A DNA stretch of 64,000 nt from Dyella_A sp035685805 (GTDB lineage Bacteria; Pseudomonadota; Gammaproteobacteria; Xanthomonadales; Rhodanobacteraceae), in assembly GCF_035685805.1 (NCBI RefSeq), contig NZ_DASSAB010000039.1, forward strand, positions 32,179 to 96,178, read 5' to 3'. The notes under the pieces are model-generated. The model worked only from the letters and a program-made list of their open reading frames with translations, ran no database searches and had not been told where the DNA came from. Made by a program: the position numbers and the translations under genes. Each line of letters begins with the position of its first letter. Position 1 is the stretch's first letter. Shown in pieces: positions 8,897-17,756 of this stretch.

Positions 8897-10090
8897 ATGA
8901 CCCGCATTTCCCTGCTGTCCTCGTCGCTGGCGCTGGCCCTGCTGCCCGCCGCCGCCTTCGCCGCCCAGACCAAGCCCAGCGACTTCTCCGACAACTGGCC
9001 CACGCACGTGGTGCTGGAGGACGGCACCGACCTCGGCATCGCCTTCAAGTACCAGTACGACGTGAACCGGTTTTCCCACGACGACGGCCGCTTCGACGAC
9101 GCGCAGACCAGCCGGCGCAAGGAGCTGGGCATCTACGCGAAAAAGAAGAACGTCTACGACGCCACCGCCGTGTTCGATTTCCAGGCGAAGACCTGGCTGG
9201 ATGTGTTTGCACGCGTGCAGACCCAGGCGCTGCTCGGCCGCGACGCCGGCGCCGTGCGCGCCGGTTACAGCAAGACGCCGGTCGGCTTCGAGGGCAACAC
9301 GGGCACCGGCTCGACCACGTTCATGGAGACCGCGCTGCCGACCCAGGCGCTGTACGCCGGCCGCCGCATCGGGGTGGACTGGGCGCTGGTGCGCCCGGCC
9401 TGGCTGGTCAACGCGGGCTACTACTGGGGCGGCGACCTGCAGGGTGATTCGGACGGCCACATGACCGCCGCGCGCGTCGCCTGGACCCCTCGCCATGCCA
9501 GCGGCGACGTGCTGCACCTGGGGCTTTCCGCCTCGCGCGAGACGCCCGACGGCAGCACCGACGGCCGCGGCGCTTATCACGCTCCCGGCGCGCGCCTGCG
9601 CGCTCGGCCCGAAGCGGGGCTCACCTCGATACGACTGGTGGACTCCGGCAGCCTCTCGTTGGTGGACCGGATCGACCGCGAAGGCGTCGAGGCGCTGTGG
9701 ATTGGCGGCCCGTGGTCGCTGCAGGGCGAGTACCTGCAGGCACGCGTGAGCCTGGCCAATGGCCGCCCGTCGTATCGCGGCGAGGGCTGGTACGCGCTGG
9801 GCAGCTGGGTGGTCACCGGCGAATCACGCGGCTACAAGGCCGGCAACGTGGGCGATGTCAGCCCCAAGGGCGCCTGGGGCGCGCTGGAACTGGCGGTGCG
9901 CTACAGCGAGCTGGACCTGGACGACGCACCGGTGCTCGGCGGCACCGAGCGCAACTGGACCGTCGGCGCCAACTGGTACCTCAGCCGCTACCTCAAGCTG
10001 CAGGCCAACTACGTGCATGCCCGCAGCGAGCGCCGCGGCCTGGCGGTGGACCCGAACGTGGTCGAAGTGCGCGCCCAGATCGCGTTCTGA
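8897..10090 (+). CDS. phosphate-selective-type porin (OprO/OprP family)
   Basis: 397 aa with a clear signal peptide (MTRISLLSSSLALALLPAAA, cleaved after Ala-Phe-Ala near residue 22) and alternating amphipathic beta strands throughout. The opening GIAFKYQYDVNRFSHDDGRF and the ending YLSRYLKLQANYVHARSER with a terminal phenylalanine are typical of trimeric OprO/OprP-like outer-membrane porins for oxyanions such as phosphate or pyrophosphate. The ATG at 8897 is the only start giving a signal peptide. It is divergent from modE across 191 bp. Involvement in molybdate uptake is possible but only suggested by position. Confidence 0.8.
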   Translation: MTRISLLSSSLALALLPAAAFAAQTKPSDFSDNWPTHVVLEDGTDLGIAFKYQYDVNRFSHDDGRFDDAQTSRRKELGIYAKKKNVYDATAVFDFQAKTWLDVFARVQTQALLGRDAGAVRAGYSKTPVGFEGNTGTGSTTFMETALPTQALYAGRRIGVDWALVRPAWLVNAGYYWGGDLQGDSDGHMTAARVAWTPRHASGDVLHLGLSASRETPDGSTDGRGAYHAPGARLRARPEAGLTSIRLVDSGSLSLVDRIDREGVEALWIGGPWSLQGEYLQARVSLANGRPSYRGEGWYALGSWVVTGESRGYKAGNVGDVSPKGAWGALELAVRYSELDLDDAPVLGGTERNWTVGANWYLSRYLKLQANYVHARSERRGLAVDPNVVEVRAQIAF

Positions 10091-10102
10091 GCGCGAGGTC
10101 GC

Positions 10103-10624
10103 TCATGCATCGAGCGCGGCGGCCATCTGCGCCAGTTTCGCCACGGTGTTCATGTTGCGGCCGGTGCCGTGGGCGGCAGCCTTGATCTTCAGGCGCGAGT
10201 CGGCCATGCCGTCGCCGTAGTGCACGTAGATCTCGCGGCGGCCCAGGGCGATGCGCTCGTCCTGCTGGCCGCTGACGCCGGCGAGCGTGTCCGGCGGCGG
10301 CGCGGCATCGAGAAAGATCGCCACCACGCGATTGCCCGGCGCTTCGGCAAAGGGGTTGTCGGCCTGCACCCGCGCCATCTCGCCGGCAGTGCGCACCATC
10401 ACGCCGACCGGTTTGCCGGCGTAGGCCTGCAAGCGCTCCTCCAGCCGGGCCTTCACCATCTTCTCCGCCAGCGCACTGGTGAACACCACGTTGCCGCTGG
10501 CGATGTACGTGCGTACCTGGGCGAAGCCGAGCGCCTCGCACATCGCCACCAGCTCGCTCATCGGCAGCTTGCCGGTGCCGCCGACGTTGACGGCGCGCAG
10601 CAGCGCCACATAGGACGGGGTCAT
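10103..10624 (-). CDS. DUF1697 family protein
   Basis: 173 aa. The N-terminus YVALLRAVNVGGTGKLPMSE, then FAQVRTYIASGNVVF, is the signature of DUF1697, a widespread small cytosolic family of unknown biochemical function. The end segment GRNMNTVAKLAQMA is also characteristic (family pattern RN..T..KL). It lies tail to tail with the porin gene (12-bp gap) and 12 bp downstream of the DUF4105 gene on the same strand. No regulatory signal is seen. Confidence 0.85.
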   Translation of the reverse strand: MTPSYVALLRAVNVGGTGKLPMSELVAMCEALGFAQVRTYIASGNVVFTSALAEKMVKARLEERLQAYAGKPVGVMVRTAGEMARVQADNPFAEAPGNRVVAIFLDAAPPPDTLAGVSGQQDERIALGRREIYVHYGDGMADSRLKIKAAAHGTGRNMNTVAKLAQMAAALDA

Positions 10625-10636
10625 GCGCAGGTTCCT

Positions 10637-11635
10637 TCAGGCGGGGGCGCGGATGGCGCGGGAAAAATCGTCATGCGGTCCGCTGCGGCGTGCGCGCTCG
10701 GTGATGCGCGCACGGGCCCGCTGCACCGCTGCCGGCTCGCTGGCGTCGATCGCGCCGTTGTCGCGCAGGTAGCCCTGCAGGTAGCCGGTGAGCAGCAGCC
10801 GCGGGTCCATCGGCAGGCCCGGGTTGAGTTGACGTGCCATGCGGTAGACCAGCGTCGTGCAGTTGGAGGTGATGGTGTTGTAGAACGCCGGCCGCGCCAC
10901 CAGCGCATTGGCCGCGTCGATGTAGGAGACGAACAGCGCCCGCGCCGTGGCCGGCTGCAGGACAAGCGGAAACAGGTAGTCGTCCTCGCCGCGCACGTTG
11001 GTACGCACGCGCACGATGTCGCGTTCGTCCGCTGCCACCAGGATCATCTCGAACTGCTTGAAGAACCCGCCGATCTCGGAGAACGCCTCTCCCCGCTTCT
11101 TGCGGATCTCCACCGAAAACACCAGGTGCCGGCCGTCGTCGAAGCCGAACGAGATCATCGCGTGCGCGATCGCCGGGCTGTCCCAGTACGACAGGATCGC
11201 GTCGGCACCCGCCAGATGGTCGAGGTCGTAGACGCGGGTCTCCCAGCGCACGTCATAGTCGTCGTCGCGGCGCCAGGTGAAGTTGCGCACGTGATGCAGC
11301 GTGGCCCGATGGCCCTCCACCTGCCCGTGCAGCAATTGCGCCACGTCATCAGCCCACACACGTTGGTGCGAAGGCCGGATGCTGCGCCACCACAGCAACG
11401 CCAGCGCCTGCGCGACGAGGTAACCCGCCAGCGCCACGCGCGCCTCGCCTCCCGCAGCAAGCCACGCCAGCGCCACCAGCAGCAGCACCCACAACCCGCT
11501 GCACACCGCCCGGCCCGGGCGCCCGCCCGGCGCCTGATACCACAGCGCGAACGCGCCCCAGACACCACTGACGACCACCAGCCCCGCCACCAGCACGCCA
11601 AGCACCGTGCGCAGCAGCAACTGCGCTCGGGTCAC
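10637..11635 (-). CDS. DUF4105-domain membrane protein
   Basis: 332 aa. Three hydrophobic segments occupy the first third (about residues 5-35, 45-62 and 66-85). A soluble region follows that matches DUF4105: AHAMISFGFDDGRHLVFSVE, KFAD-like EMILVAADERDIVRVRTNVR, and FYNTITSNCTTLVYRMAR, in which the conserved Asn-Cys pair suggests a papain-like or NlpC-like fold. Function is unknown. The GTG at 11635 is chosen because it overlaps the stop of the CHAD gene by 4 bases (GTGA) and is followed at once by a membrane segment; the longer frame upstream is a shadow of CHAD. Confidence 0.75.
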   Translation of the reverse strand: MTRAQLLLRTVLGVLVAGLVVVSGVWGAFALWYQAPGGRPGRAVCSGLWVLLLVALAWLAAGGEARVALAGYLVAQALALLWWRSIRPSHQRVWADDVAQLLHGQVEGHRATLHHVRNFTWRRDDDYDVRWETRVYDLDHLAGADAILSYWDSPAIAHAMISFGFDDGRHLVFSVEIRKKRGEAFSEIGGFFKQFEMILVAADERDIVRVRTNVRGEDDYLFPLVLQPATARALFVSYIDAANALVARPAFYNTITSNCTTLVYRMARQLNPGLPMDPRLLLTGYLQGYLRDNGAIDASEPAAVQRARARITERARRSGPHDDFSRAIRAPA

Positions 11636-12468
11636 GCCGGCGCCCCGGCGGCAGCCTCGCGCAGCTGGCGGCGAAGCACGGCTTTCTCGGCCGGATCGTC
11701 GCAGGCCTTGCCCAGCAGCGAGGCCAGCACGGCCAGGTCCTGCCGCTTGCCGAGTGCGTCGATGCGGCGCTTGAGCTTGCCGCTGCCCTCCCCGCGCAGC
11801 GGCGTGGGCAGCAGCGTGGCGTCCACGCCGGCCAGGGCTTGGCGCTGCAGCCGCGCCCGGCGCAGCCGGCGGCGCCACTGGTGCAGCCGCTCCGGGGTGG
11901 GCTTGGCGCCGGCGCGCTCGCGCCCGCGTTCGGCGCGGCGCTCGCTGTGCTGCAGTGCGCCGCGCAACGGCTTGCGCTTCAGCGTGTGCCACGGCAAGGC
12001 ACTGATCGCTCGTGCCACGGCGTGAATACGCGCCCGGCGGGCGGCGAACGCGGGGTCGCGTTGCAGCGCCTGGGCCAGCAGCGCATCGCTGCGTGCCTGC
12101 AGCCGGTCGGCCACCCGATGCCACGCAGCGGCCTCGGCCGCCCCGTGCGCATCGGCCAGGGCGCAGGCCGTGGCCACCACCACGTGCGCGTCGCGCAAGG
12201 TGGAGAGGTCACGCGCGGCGCGGCGCAGGCTGCGGTCGATCGGTGCCAGCGCATCGCCGAAGGCGTCGCGTCCCAGCGCGAGGATGGCGCGGGCGCGGCG
12301 GATCGACTTGCGCGCCCGATGGATCGCCGCGTGGCGATCGCGCGTGTTCGCCAGCGCGGCGGCAATGATCCGGCACTCGCGCGCCGCCTTCACCGCCAGC
12401 GCCTCGCCCACGCGCGGACGCCGCAGCGGTGCAGCGGATGCAGTGGTGCGGGTGGTACGCGCGGGCAT
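11632..12468 (-). CDS. CHAD-domain protein
   Basis: 278 aa, rich in Arg, Ala and Leu, all helical. The repeating AIHRARKSIRRARAILALGR (residues about 50-70) and a later LHQWRRRLRRARLQRQAL with spaced His and Arg are the CHAD (conserved histidine alpha-helical domain) pattern. CHAD proteins bind inorganic polyphosphate through these basic helices. No adenylate-cyclase-like CYTH domain is attached here. It is translationally coupled to the DUF4105 gene by a 4-base overlap, so the two may act together at the membrane; that is inference. Confidence 0.85.
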   Translation of the reverse strand: MPARTTRTTASAAPLRRPRVGEALAVKAARECRIIAAALANTRDRHAAIHRARKSIRRARAILALGRDAFGDALAPIDRSLRRAARDLSTLRDAHVVVATACALADAHGAAEAAAWHRVADRLQARSDALLAQALQRDPAFAARRARIHAVARAISALPWHTLKRKPLRGALQHSERRAERGRERAGAKPTPERLHQWRRRLRRARLQRQALAGVDATLLPTPLRGEGSGKLKRRIDALGKRQDLAVLASLLGKACDDPAEKAVLRRQLREAAAGAPA

Positions 12469-12576
12469 CGGCGCAGTCTAGCTGTGCAGCGCGGCGCCGC
12501 GGCGAGCGCCGCGCATTTCGGGTGCGCCCTCCTGCGGCGGTAGACTGGGCGGCTCCGTACCAGCCAATCCAAGCCC

Positions 12577-13122
12577 ATGCGCAATCTCCTGCAGGACCAG
12601 CTGCTCAAGGCCGGCCTGGTCAACAAGGCCAAGGTCAACCAGGTCGCGCGCGAACAGAACAAGCAGAAGGTGGCCAAGGCGCCGCCCGCCCCGCCGCGCG
12701 AAGACGCGGTCGACCACGCCCGCCTGCAGGCCGAGCGCGCCGAACGCGATCGTGCGCTGGCCGCCGAACGCAATGCGCAGGCGCGTGCCGCCGAGCTGCG
12801 GGCGCAGGTGCGGCAGATCATCGCCACGCACAAGGTCAAGCGCAGCGGCGAGATCGACTACCGCTTCACCCACGACAACGCCATCCGCAGCGTGCTGGTG
12901 AACGAGACCATGCGCAGCCAGCTGGCCAGCGGCGCGCTGGTGATCGTGGCGCTCGACGACCGCTACGAACTGCTGCCGCGCGGCGCGGCTGAGAAGGTCC
13001 GCGAGCGCGATCCGTCGGCCATCGTGCTCGATCACGCCCAGCCTGCTGCTACCGATACGCCCGTCAGCGACGACGACGCGTACTACAGCCAGTTCCAGGT
13101 GCCGGACGATCTGATCTGGTGA
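12577..13122 (+). CDS. DUF2058 (YaiL-like) protein
   Basis: 181 aa, highly charged. The opening MRNLLQDQLLKAGLVNKAKV followed by a Lys/Arg/Glu-rich coiled-coil region (residues about 30-85) and then KVKRSGEIDYRFTHDNAIRS fits the DUF2058 family, sometimes called YaiL nucleoprotein. The start at 12577 sits at the family start. Tail ends in a tyrosine- and acid-rich stretch (DDDAYYSQFQVPDDLIW). Its biochemical role is not known to me. Divergent from the CHAD gene over a 108-bp promoter region. Confidence 0.82.
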   Translation: MRNLLQDQLLKAGLVNKAKVNQVAREQNKQKVAKAPPAPPREDAVDHARLQAERAERDRALAAERNAQARAAELRAQVRQIIATHKVKRSGEIDYRFTHDNAIRSVLVNETMRSQLASGALVIVALDDRYELLPRGAAEKVRERDPSAIVLDHAQPAATDTPVSDDDAYYSQFQVPDDLIW

Positions 13123-13183
13123 GCCGGGCGCCGCCGTCATGGCGCGGCCGCTCTCTGCAGGTATGGCACTCACGCGCTGAAAA

Positions 13184-13511
13184 GCCCCTCACCCCAGCCC
13201 TCTCCCCGGGGGGAGAGGGAGCAAAAGCCGCTCATTGCCTGGGTGAACTTTGACTGCAGCTCGCTCCCTCTCCGGCTGGGAGAGAACGAGCAACGGCCAC
13301 CCGTCGCCCGCGTGGACTTCGACTGGGAGCGCCCTCCCTCTCCCCGCTGGGGAGAGGGATCAAAAGCCGTCGGTCGCCTGCGTGAACTTTGGCTGCAGGT
13401 CTCGTTCTCTCCGGCCGGGAGAGAACGAGCAACGGCCGCTCGTCGCCCGCGTGAACTGCAACTGGGAGCTCACTCCCTCTCCCTGCTGGGAAGAGGGCTG
13501 GGGTGAGGGGC
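13184..13511. repeat. tandem 139-bp repeat array bounded by inverted arms
   Basis: This 488-bp intergenic stretch holds two copies of a 138-139 bp unit (from 13198 and 13336) and the start of a third (from 13475). Each unit begins CCCTCTCCCC and contains a GTGAACTTTG(A/G)CTGCAG segment, a hairpin of the type CTCTCC..CCGGGAGAG, then GAGCAACGGCC and GACTGGGAGC-like segments. The whole is bracketed by inverted arms: 13184-13206 (GCCCCTCACCCCAGCCCTCT...) and 13488-13511. The short frames here are not credible genes. Confidence 0.8.
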
Positions 13512-13610
13512 CGAGGTCGCAGCGATCTGCACCCGTGCATCAAGTGCGTGACGTGTCGCCCCGCGCGGCAGGCAGCCGAAGACGCCGCGCACGCGCTCCA
13601 GCGGACGCAC

Positions 13611-15452
13611 TTACCTGGCCGGCCGAAGATGCCTGCTCATCTGCCGCGCCTCGCGCAACCGCTGCGCGTGCGCCTTGAGCAGATCACCGCGGGTGAGGAT
13701 GCCGACCATCTGCGGCGAGTCGCCCTTGCCCAGCACGATCAGCCGGCCAACGTCGGCCTCCACCATGTGGTCGGCCGCTTCGCGCAGGCTGTGGTCTTCG
13801 TGCACGGCCAGCGGCGGACGGTTGACCAGGCTGCCGACGGTGGCGTCGTCCGACACGCTGGCGTCGAACAGGGTGCGGCGCGTGAGCACGCCCAGCGGTT
13901 TGCCGGTGGCGTCGAGCACGGGGAAGCCCTGATGTTTGGCGACATTCCCCGCGTTGGCCAGCCACGCGCGCAGCTCGCCCATGCGCTGCTCGGCGGCGAG
14001 CGATACCACCTCGCGACTGCACGCATCGCGCACCAGGATCTGGTCCAGCGCATCGGCGCTGTAGTCGGACGGCACGCGCACGCCGCGGCGCACGATCTTC
14101 TCGGTCATGATGGTGTTGCGCATCATCAGGCCGGAGACGAGGTAGGCCGCGGCGCAGGCGCCGAGCAGCGGCAGCAGGCCGTGCGGTTGCTGGGTGGTCT
14201 CGAAGGCGAACACCACCGAGGTGAGGAACGCGCGCGACGCGCCAGAGAAGATCGCCGCCATGCACACCAGCGCAGCGAGACGCGGATCGACATGCAGCGC
14301 CGGCAGCGCGGTGGCCACCAGCAAACCCATCGCCCCGCCCAGCGTGCTGCCGATGGTGAACAGCGGCGCCAGCGTACCGCCCGAGGTGCCGCTGCCCAGT
14401 GCGATCGACCACGAGGCGAGCTTGGCCAGGCACAGCGTGAGCAGCCCGACCAAACCGAGCTGGCCGCTGATCGCCGCGGTGATGTTGGCGTAGCCCACGC
14501 CCAGCGTGAGCGGCTGGAAGTAACCGATAACGCCCACCGCCAGACCGCCAAGCGCCGGCCACCACATCCAGTGGAGCGGCAGCTTCTCGAAGCCGTCCTC
14601 GATGGCGTAGGTGAGCTTGGTCACGCCCACGCTCACCACGCCCACGATCAGCCCCAGCAGCACGTACACCGCCAGCGCGCCGAACGTGGGCGTGGCGATG
14701 TCCGGCATCGGGAACATCGGCTCGTTGCCTTCCAGCAGGTAGCGCACGCCGGTGCCGACGAAGGCGGCCAGCGCCACCGGAATCAGCGAGCGGGCGCGGC
14801 GTTCGAACAGCAGCAGCTCGATCGACAGCAGCACCGCCGACACCGGCGCAGAAAACACCGCCGCCATGCCCGCCGCGGCACCGGCAGCGAGCAGCGTCTT
14901 GCGCTCGTCGGCGGTGACGTGGGCGAGCTGGCCGATCAGCGAACCCAGCGCGCCGCCCGTGGCGATGATCGGACCTTCGGCGCCGAACGGCCCGCCGGTG
15001 CCGATGGCGACGGCGGAAGACACAGGCTTGAGCCAGGTCATGCGCGGCGGGATGCGGCTCTCGTTGAGCAGGATCTGCTCCATCGCCTCGGGAATGCCGT
15101 GGCCGCGGATGGCCCGTGAGCCCCAGCGCGCCATCACGCCCACGATCAGCCCGCCGACCACCGGCACCGCGATCACCCACAGGCCCAGGTGGTTGCCGGC
15201 GGGACTGCTCAGCGCCGTATCCCAGCGGCCGTAGAACGCCAGGTTGGTGATCAGCCCGATCAGCGCGGTGAGCAGCCAGGCCACCACCGCGACCAAGGCG
15301 CCGAGCACCATGGCCGCCAGCGTGACACCCACCACGCGACGTCCGAGCGGGCGAAATCGGCGCGGCAGATGTGCGTCGGCCATGGTCGGATCGAGTGATG
15401 GCGCAAGCGGGATCGCCGCCCGCGAATGCGGGCCGTGGCTGGGATCGGTCAT
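13611..15452 (-). CDS. ClC-family chloride channel/antiporter with C-terminal CBS domains
   Basis: 613 aa. Membrane core at residues about 35-430 followed by two CBS domains (about 445-600). The anion-path motifs are present: GHGIPEAMEQILL (site of the usual GSGIP), GPFGAEGPIIATGG (with the gating glutamate, family GREGP) and GSGTSGGTLAPLF (family GxFxP). The serine of GSGIP, which normally touches the central anion, is His here. The CBS pair probably senses nucleotides. The start at 15452 gives a 30-residue cytoplasmic tail; an internal ATG 24 codons later is an alternative. Transported anion and channel-versus-exchanger mode are not determined. Confidence 0.88.
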   Translation of the reverse strand: MTDPSHGPHSRAAIPLAPSLDPTMADAHLPRRFRPLGRRVVGVTLAAMVLGALVAVVAWLLTALIGLITNLAFYGRWDTALSSPAGNHLGLWVIAVPVVGGLIVGVMARWGSRAIRGHGIPEAMEQILLNESRIPPRMTWLKPVSSAVAIGTGGPFGAEGPIIATGGALGSLIGQLAHVTADERKTLLAAGAAAGMAAVFSAPVSAVLLSIELLLFERRARSLIPVALAAFVGTGVRYLLEGNEPMFPMPDIATPTFGALAVYVLLGLIVGVVSVGVTKLTYAIEDGFEKLPLHWMWWPALGGLAVGVIGYFQPLTLGVGYANITAAISGQLGLVGLLTLCLAKLASWSIALGSGTSGGTLAPLFTIGSTLGGAMGLLVATALPALHVDPRLAALVCMAAIFSGASRAFLTSVVFAFETTQQPHGLLPLLGACAAAYLVSGLMMRNTIMTEKIVRRGVRVPSDYSADALDQILVRDACSREVVSLAAEQRMGELRAWLANAGNVAKHQGFPVLDATGKPLGVLTRRTLFDASVSDDATVGSLVNRPPLAVHEDHSLREAADHMVEADVGRLIVLGKGDSPQMVGILTRGDLLKAHAQRLREARQMSRHLRPAR

Positions 15453-15711
15453 GGGTGTTCAAGCCAGAGGATGCAGCCGCGAAAGGCTACGCGGATATCG
15501 CCTCGGTAGCTGGCTGGAAAATGAACAGGGGTACGATGCGTCTTGCGTGAGCCATTCGAGGCGGTCTTGCGCGGGATTCAGCGCCACTCCACGCCGATGC
15601 GTCTCTGCCCGCACTCCCGGCGATCGATGGATCGCCAGGCGCGCGCACGTAACGTCCGAGCCCCGTGCAGCGAAGGAAGCTGCTCCTCGCCTGTTCCCCA
15701 AGGACGTCCCC

Positions 15712-16821
15712 ATGCCCGACCCCACGCCGCGCCCGGTCTCCCCGCGCCAGCGCAACTGGCCCGCGATGCTGGCCATTGCCGCCATCGTCGCCACGCTGGC
15801 GCTCGCCTTTGCCTGGACGGTCGGATGGCTTACGCCGCATCGGCTCACGCCGCAGCGCTTCACCGACGCCATCCAGGACGCCAACGGTCAGGTCTATCGC
15901 GGATTTCGCCGCGCGCATGCCAAGGGCGTTTGCGTGGCCGGTTATTTCGAGGGCAACGGCCAGGGCGTGGCGCTATCCAGCGCGCGCATGTTCGCGGCGG
16001 CGCGCACGCCGTTTGTGGGTCGGCTGTCGATCGGCGGCGGCTCACCCTACGGTCTGGACGGCAAGGCCCGCGTGCGCAGCATGGCGCTGCAGCTCACCGC
16101 CGACGACGGCCAGCAGTGGCGCATGGCGATGAACAGCTTTCCGTTCTTCGGCGTCGCCACGGCGCAGGCGTTCTACGAGCAGACCCGCGCCAACGCCCCG
16201 GATCCAACCACCGGCAAGCCGGATCCGGCCCGGCAGGCCGCCTTTGCCAAGGCGCACCCGGAGTTCGCCCGCTTCGCCGCCTGGGCCAAGACCGCGCCCT
16301 GGTCCACCAGCTGGGCCAACACCACGTTCAACGGCGTCAACACCTTCCGCTTCATCAATGCCGCGGGCGAGGGGCGCTACGTGCGCTGGTCGATGCAGCC
16401 GCAGACTACCTTCGAGGCCATGTCGGCCGAGCAGCGCGCCGCGGCGGACGCGGATTTTCTCAGTGAAGACCTCACCGCGCGGCTGGCGCAGCACCCGCTG
16501 CGCTGGGACATGGTGGTGACCCTCGCCGAACCGGGCGACCCGATCACCGATCCCTCCACGCCGTGGCCGGCCTCGCGCACGCACGTCACCGTGGGCACGT
16601 TGGTGATCGAGCGCAGCGCGCCGCAGGCCAATGGCGCCTGTCGGGACATCAACTTCGACCCGCTGGTGCTGCCACGCGGCGTGCAGGGCTCGGACGATCC
16701 GATCCTGGCCGCACGCTCGGCGGTGTACTCGGTGTCGTTCAATCGCCGCGAGCGGGATATCGCCGGCGGCCGGGCCGAGGCGGCCACCGGACATGCCGCG
16801 CCGAAGGGAGACACCCCATGA
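15712..16821 (+). CDS. membrane-anchored catalase-related peroxidase (SrpA-like)
   Basis: 369 aa. A single N-terminal membrane segment (residues about 17-37, AMLAIAAIVATLALAFAWTV) precedes a catalase-core domain of the small catalase-related peroxidase group: AHAKGVCVAGYFEGNGQG (position of the heme-pocket His is the His of RAHAKG), SIGGGSPYGLDGKARVRSMA and MNSFPFFGVATAQAFYE. These proteins are heme peroxidases rather than full catalases. The ATG at 15712 is chosen because it starts the anchor; the upstream open frame has no homology features. It overlaps the cytochrome b561 gene by 4 bases, suggesting an electron-transfer pair in the periplasm. Confidence 0.88.
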   Translation: MPDPTPRPVSPRQRNWPAMLAIAAIVATLALAFAWTVGWLTPHRLTPQRFTDAIQDANGQVYRGFRRAHAKGVCVAGYFEGNGQGVALSSARMFAAARTPFVGRLSIGGGSPYGLDGKARVRSMALQLTADDGQQWRMAMNSFPFFGVATAQAFYEQTRANAPDPTTGKPDPARQAAFAKAHPEFARFAAWAKTAPWSTSWANTTFNGVNTFRFINAAGEGRYVRWSMQPQTTFEAMSAEQRAAADADFLSEDLTARLAQHPLRWDMVVTLAEPGDPITDPSTPWPASRTHVTVGTLVIERSAPQANGACRDINFDPLVLPRGVQGSDDPILAARSAVYSVSFNRRERDIAGGRAEAATGHAAPKGDTP

Positions 16822-17501
16822 GCCGCCCCGCCGCCACGCGCCACTTCAACCTGACCGCACGCGTGCTGCACTGGAGCATGGCGCTGGCGATTTTCACGAT
16901 GCTGTTCATCGGGGTGGGCATGGTCGCCTCGCTGAGCCTGCGACCGACGCTGGTGAGCGTGCATCGCCCGCTGGGCATCGCCTTGCTGCTGCTGGTGATC
17001 GTACGGCTGGCCAACCGCCTGCGCCATCCGCCGCCCGCGCTGCCATCCGATCTGCCCCACGTGCAGGTGCTGGCCGCGAAGGCCTCGCACGGGCTGCTGT
17101 ACGCGCTGATGTTCGCCATGCCCGTCATTGGCTGGGCGATGCTCTCGGCCGGCGGCTATCCGGTGACGCTGTTCGGCGGCGTCGCGCTGCCACCGATTGC
17201 CCCGCACAACGCCACCCTCTACGCCGTGCTGCGCACCGCCCACACCTGGTTTGCGCTGCTGTTGTTCGCCACCGTGCTGATGCACCTGGCGGCGGCGCTG
17301 TTCCATGCGTGGGTGCGGCGCGATGGCGTGTTCGAAGCGATGGCCACCGGGACGCCGACGCCTCCGGCCGACACGGCGAGTGGGCTGGGCGATGCGTCCA
17401 CTGAAGCGCGCGCCGTGTTACCGCAGGCAGATCACCCAACGCCCGACCTGCGTGCGATCCACCCGGAGCCGCCGCATCCGCGCCCCAGCGAGGCGGACTG
17501 A
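16818..17501 (+). CDS. cytochrome b561 family protein
   Basis: 227 aa with four membrane helices. Candidate heme-ligand histidines are in ARVLHWSMAL (helix 1), SVHRPLGIALL (helix 2), KASHGLLYALMF (helix 3) and VLMHLAAALFHAW (helix 4), the bacterial cytochrome b561 (YodB/CybB) arrangement. It should carry electrons from the quinol pool to a periplasmic partner. The partner is very likely the catalase-related peroxidase whose stop codon overlaps this start by 4 bases. The last 50 residues are a Pro/Ala/Asp-rich tail without clear domain. Confidence 0.88.
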   Translation: MSRPAATRHFNLTARVLHWSMALAIFTMLFIGVGMVASLSLRPTLVSVHRPLGIALLLLVIVRLANRLRHPPPALPSDLPHVQVLAAKASHGLLYALMFAMPVIGWAMLSAGGYPVTLFGGVALPPIAPHNATLYAVLRTAHTWFALLLFATVLMHLAAALFHAWVRRDGVFEAMATGTPTPPADTASGLGDASTEARAVLPQADHPTPDLRAIHPEPPHPRPSEAD

Positions 17502-17756
17502 CACCGGCGGGCGCTCCTGCGCGTCAATCCGCCGACGTGGGGCATCTCGCGCGCGGATGGGTCGGGAATCCGGTAACGCGGTAACCGCGGTGGAGAAGAC
17601 CAACGCGGTACGTCTGCATGGCCGGGCATGTCCGGCGGTGGCTGCCGCGCAGCCCATCGCGATCACCCGCCAGGAATCGCGCCGCAGAGCAACGAGGGCT
17701 GGCGCCCACCCCGGCACCCGGCTATCAATACCGACTTCCCGACCAATCGCGGCGCC

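Noticed and set aside
13243..13678. Small plus-strand frames in the repeat array before the ClC gene
   Set aside because: They are translations of the 139-bp repeats; no signal, no start context, no known domain.
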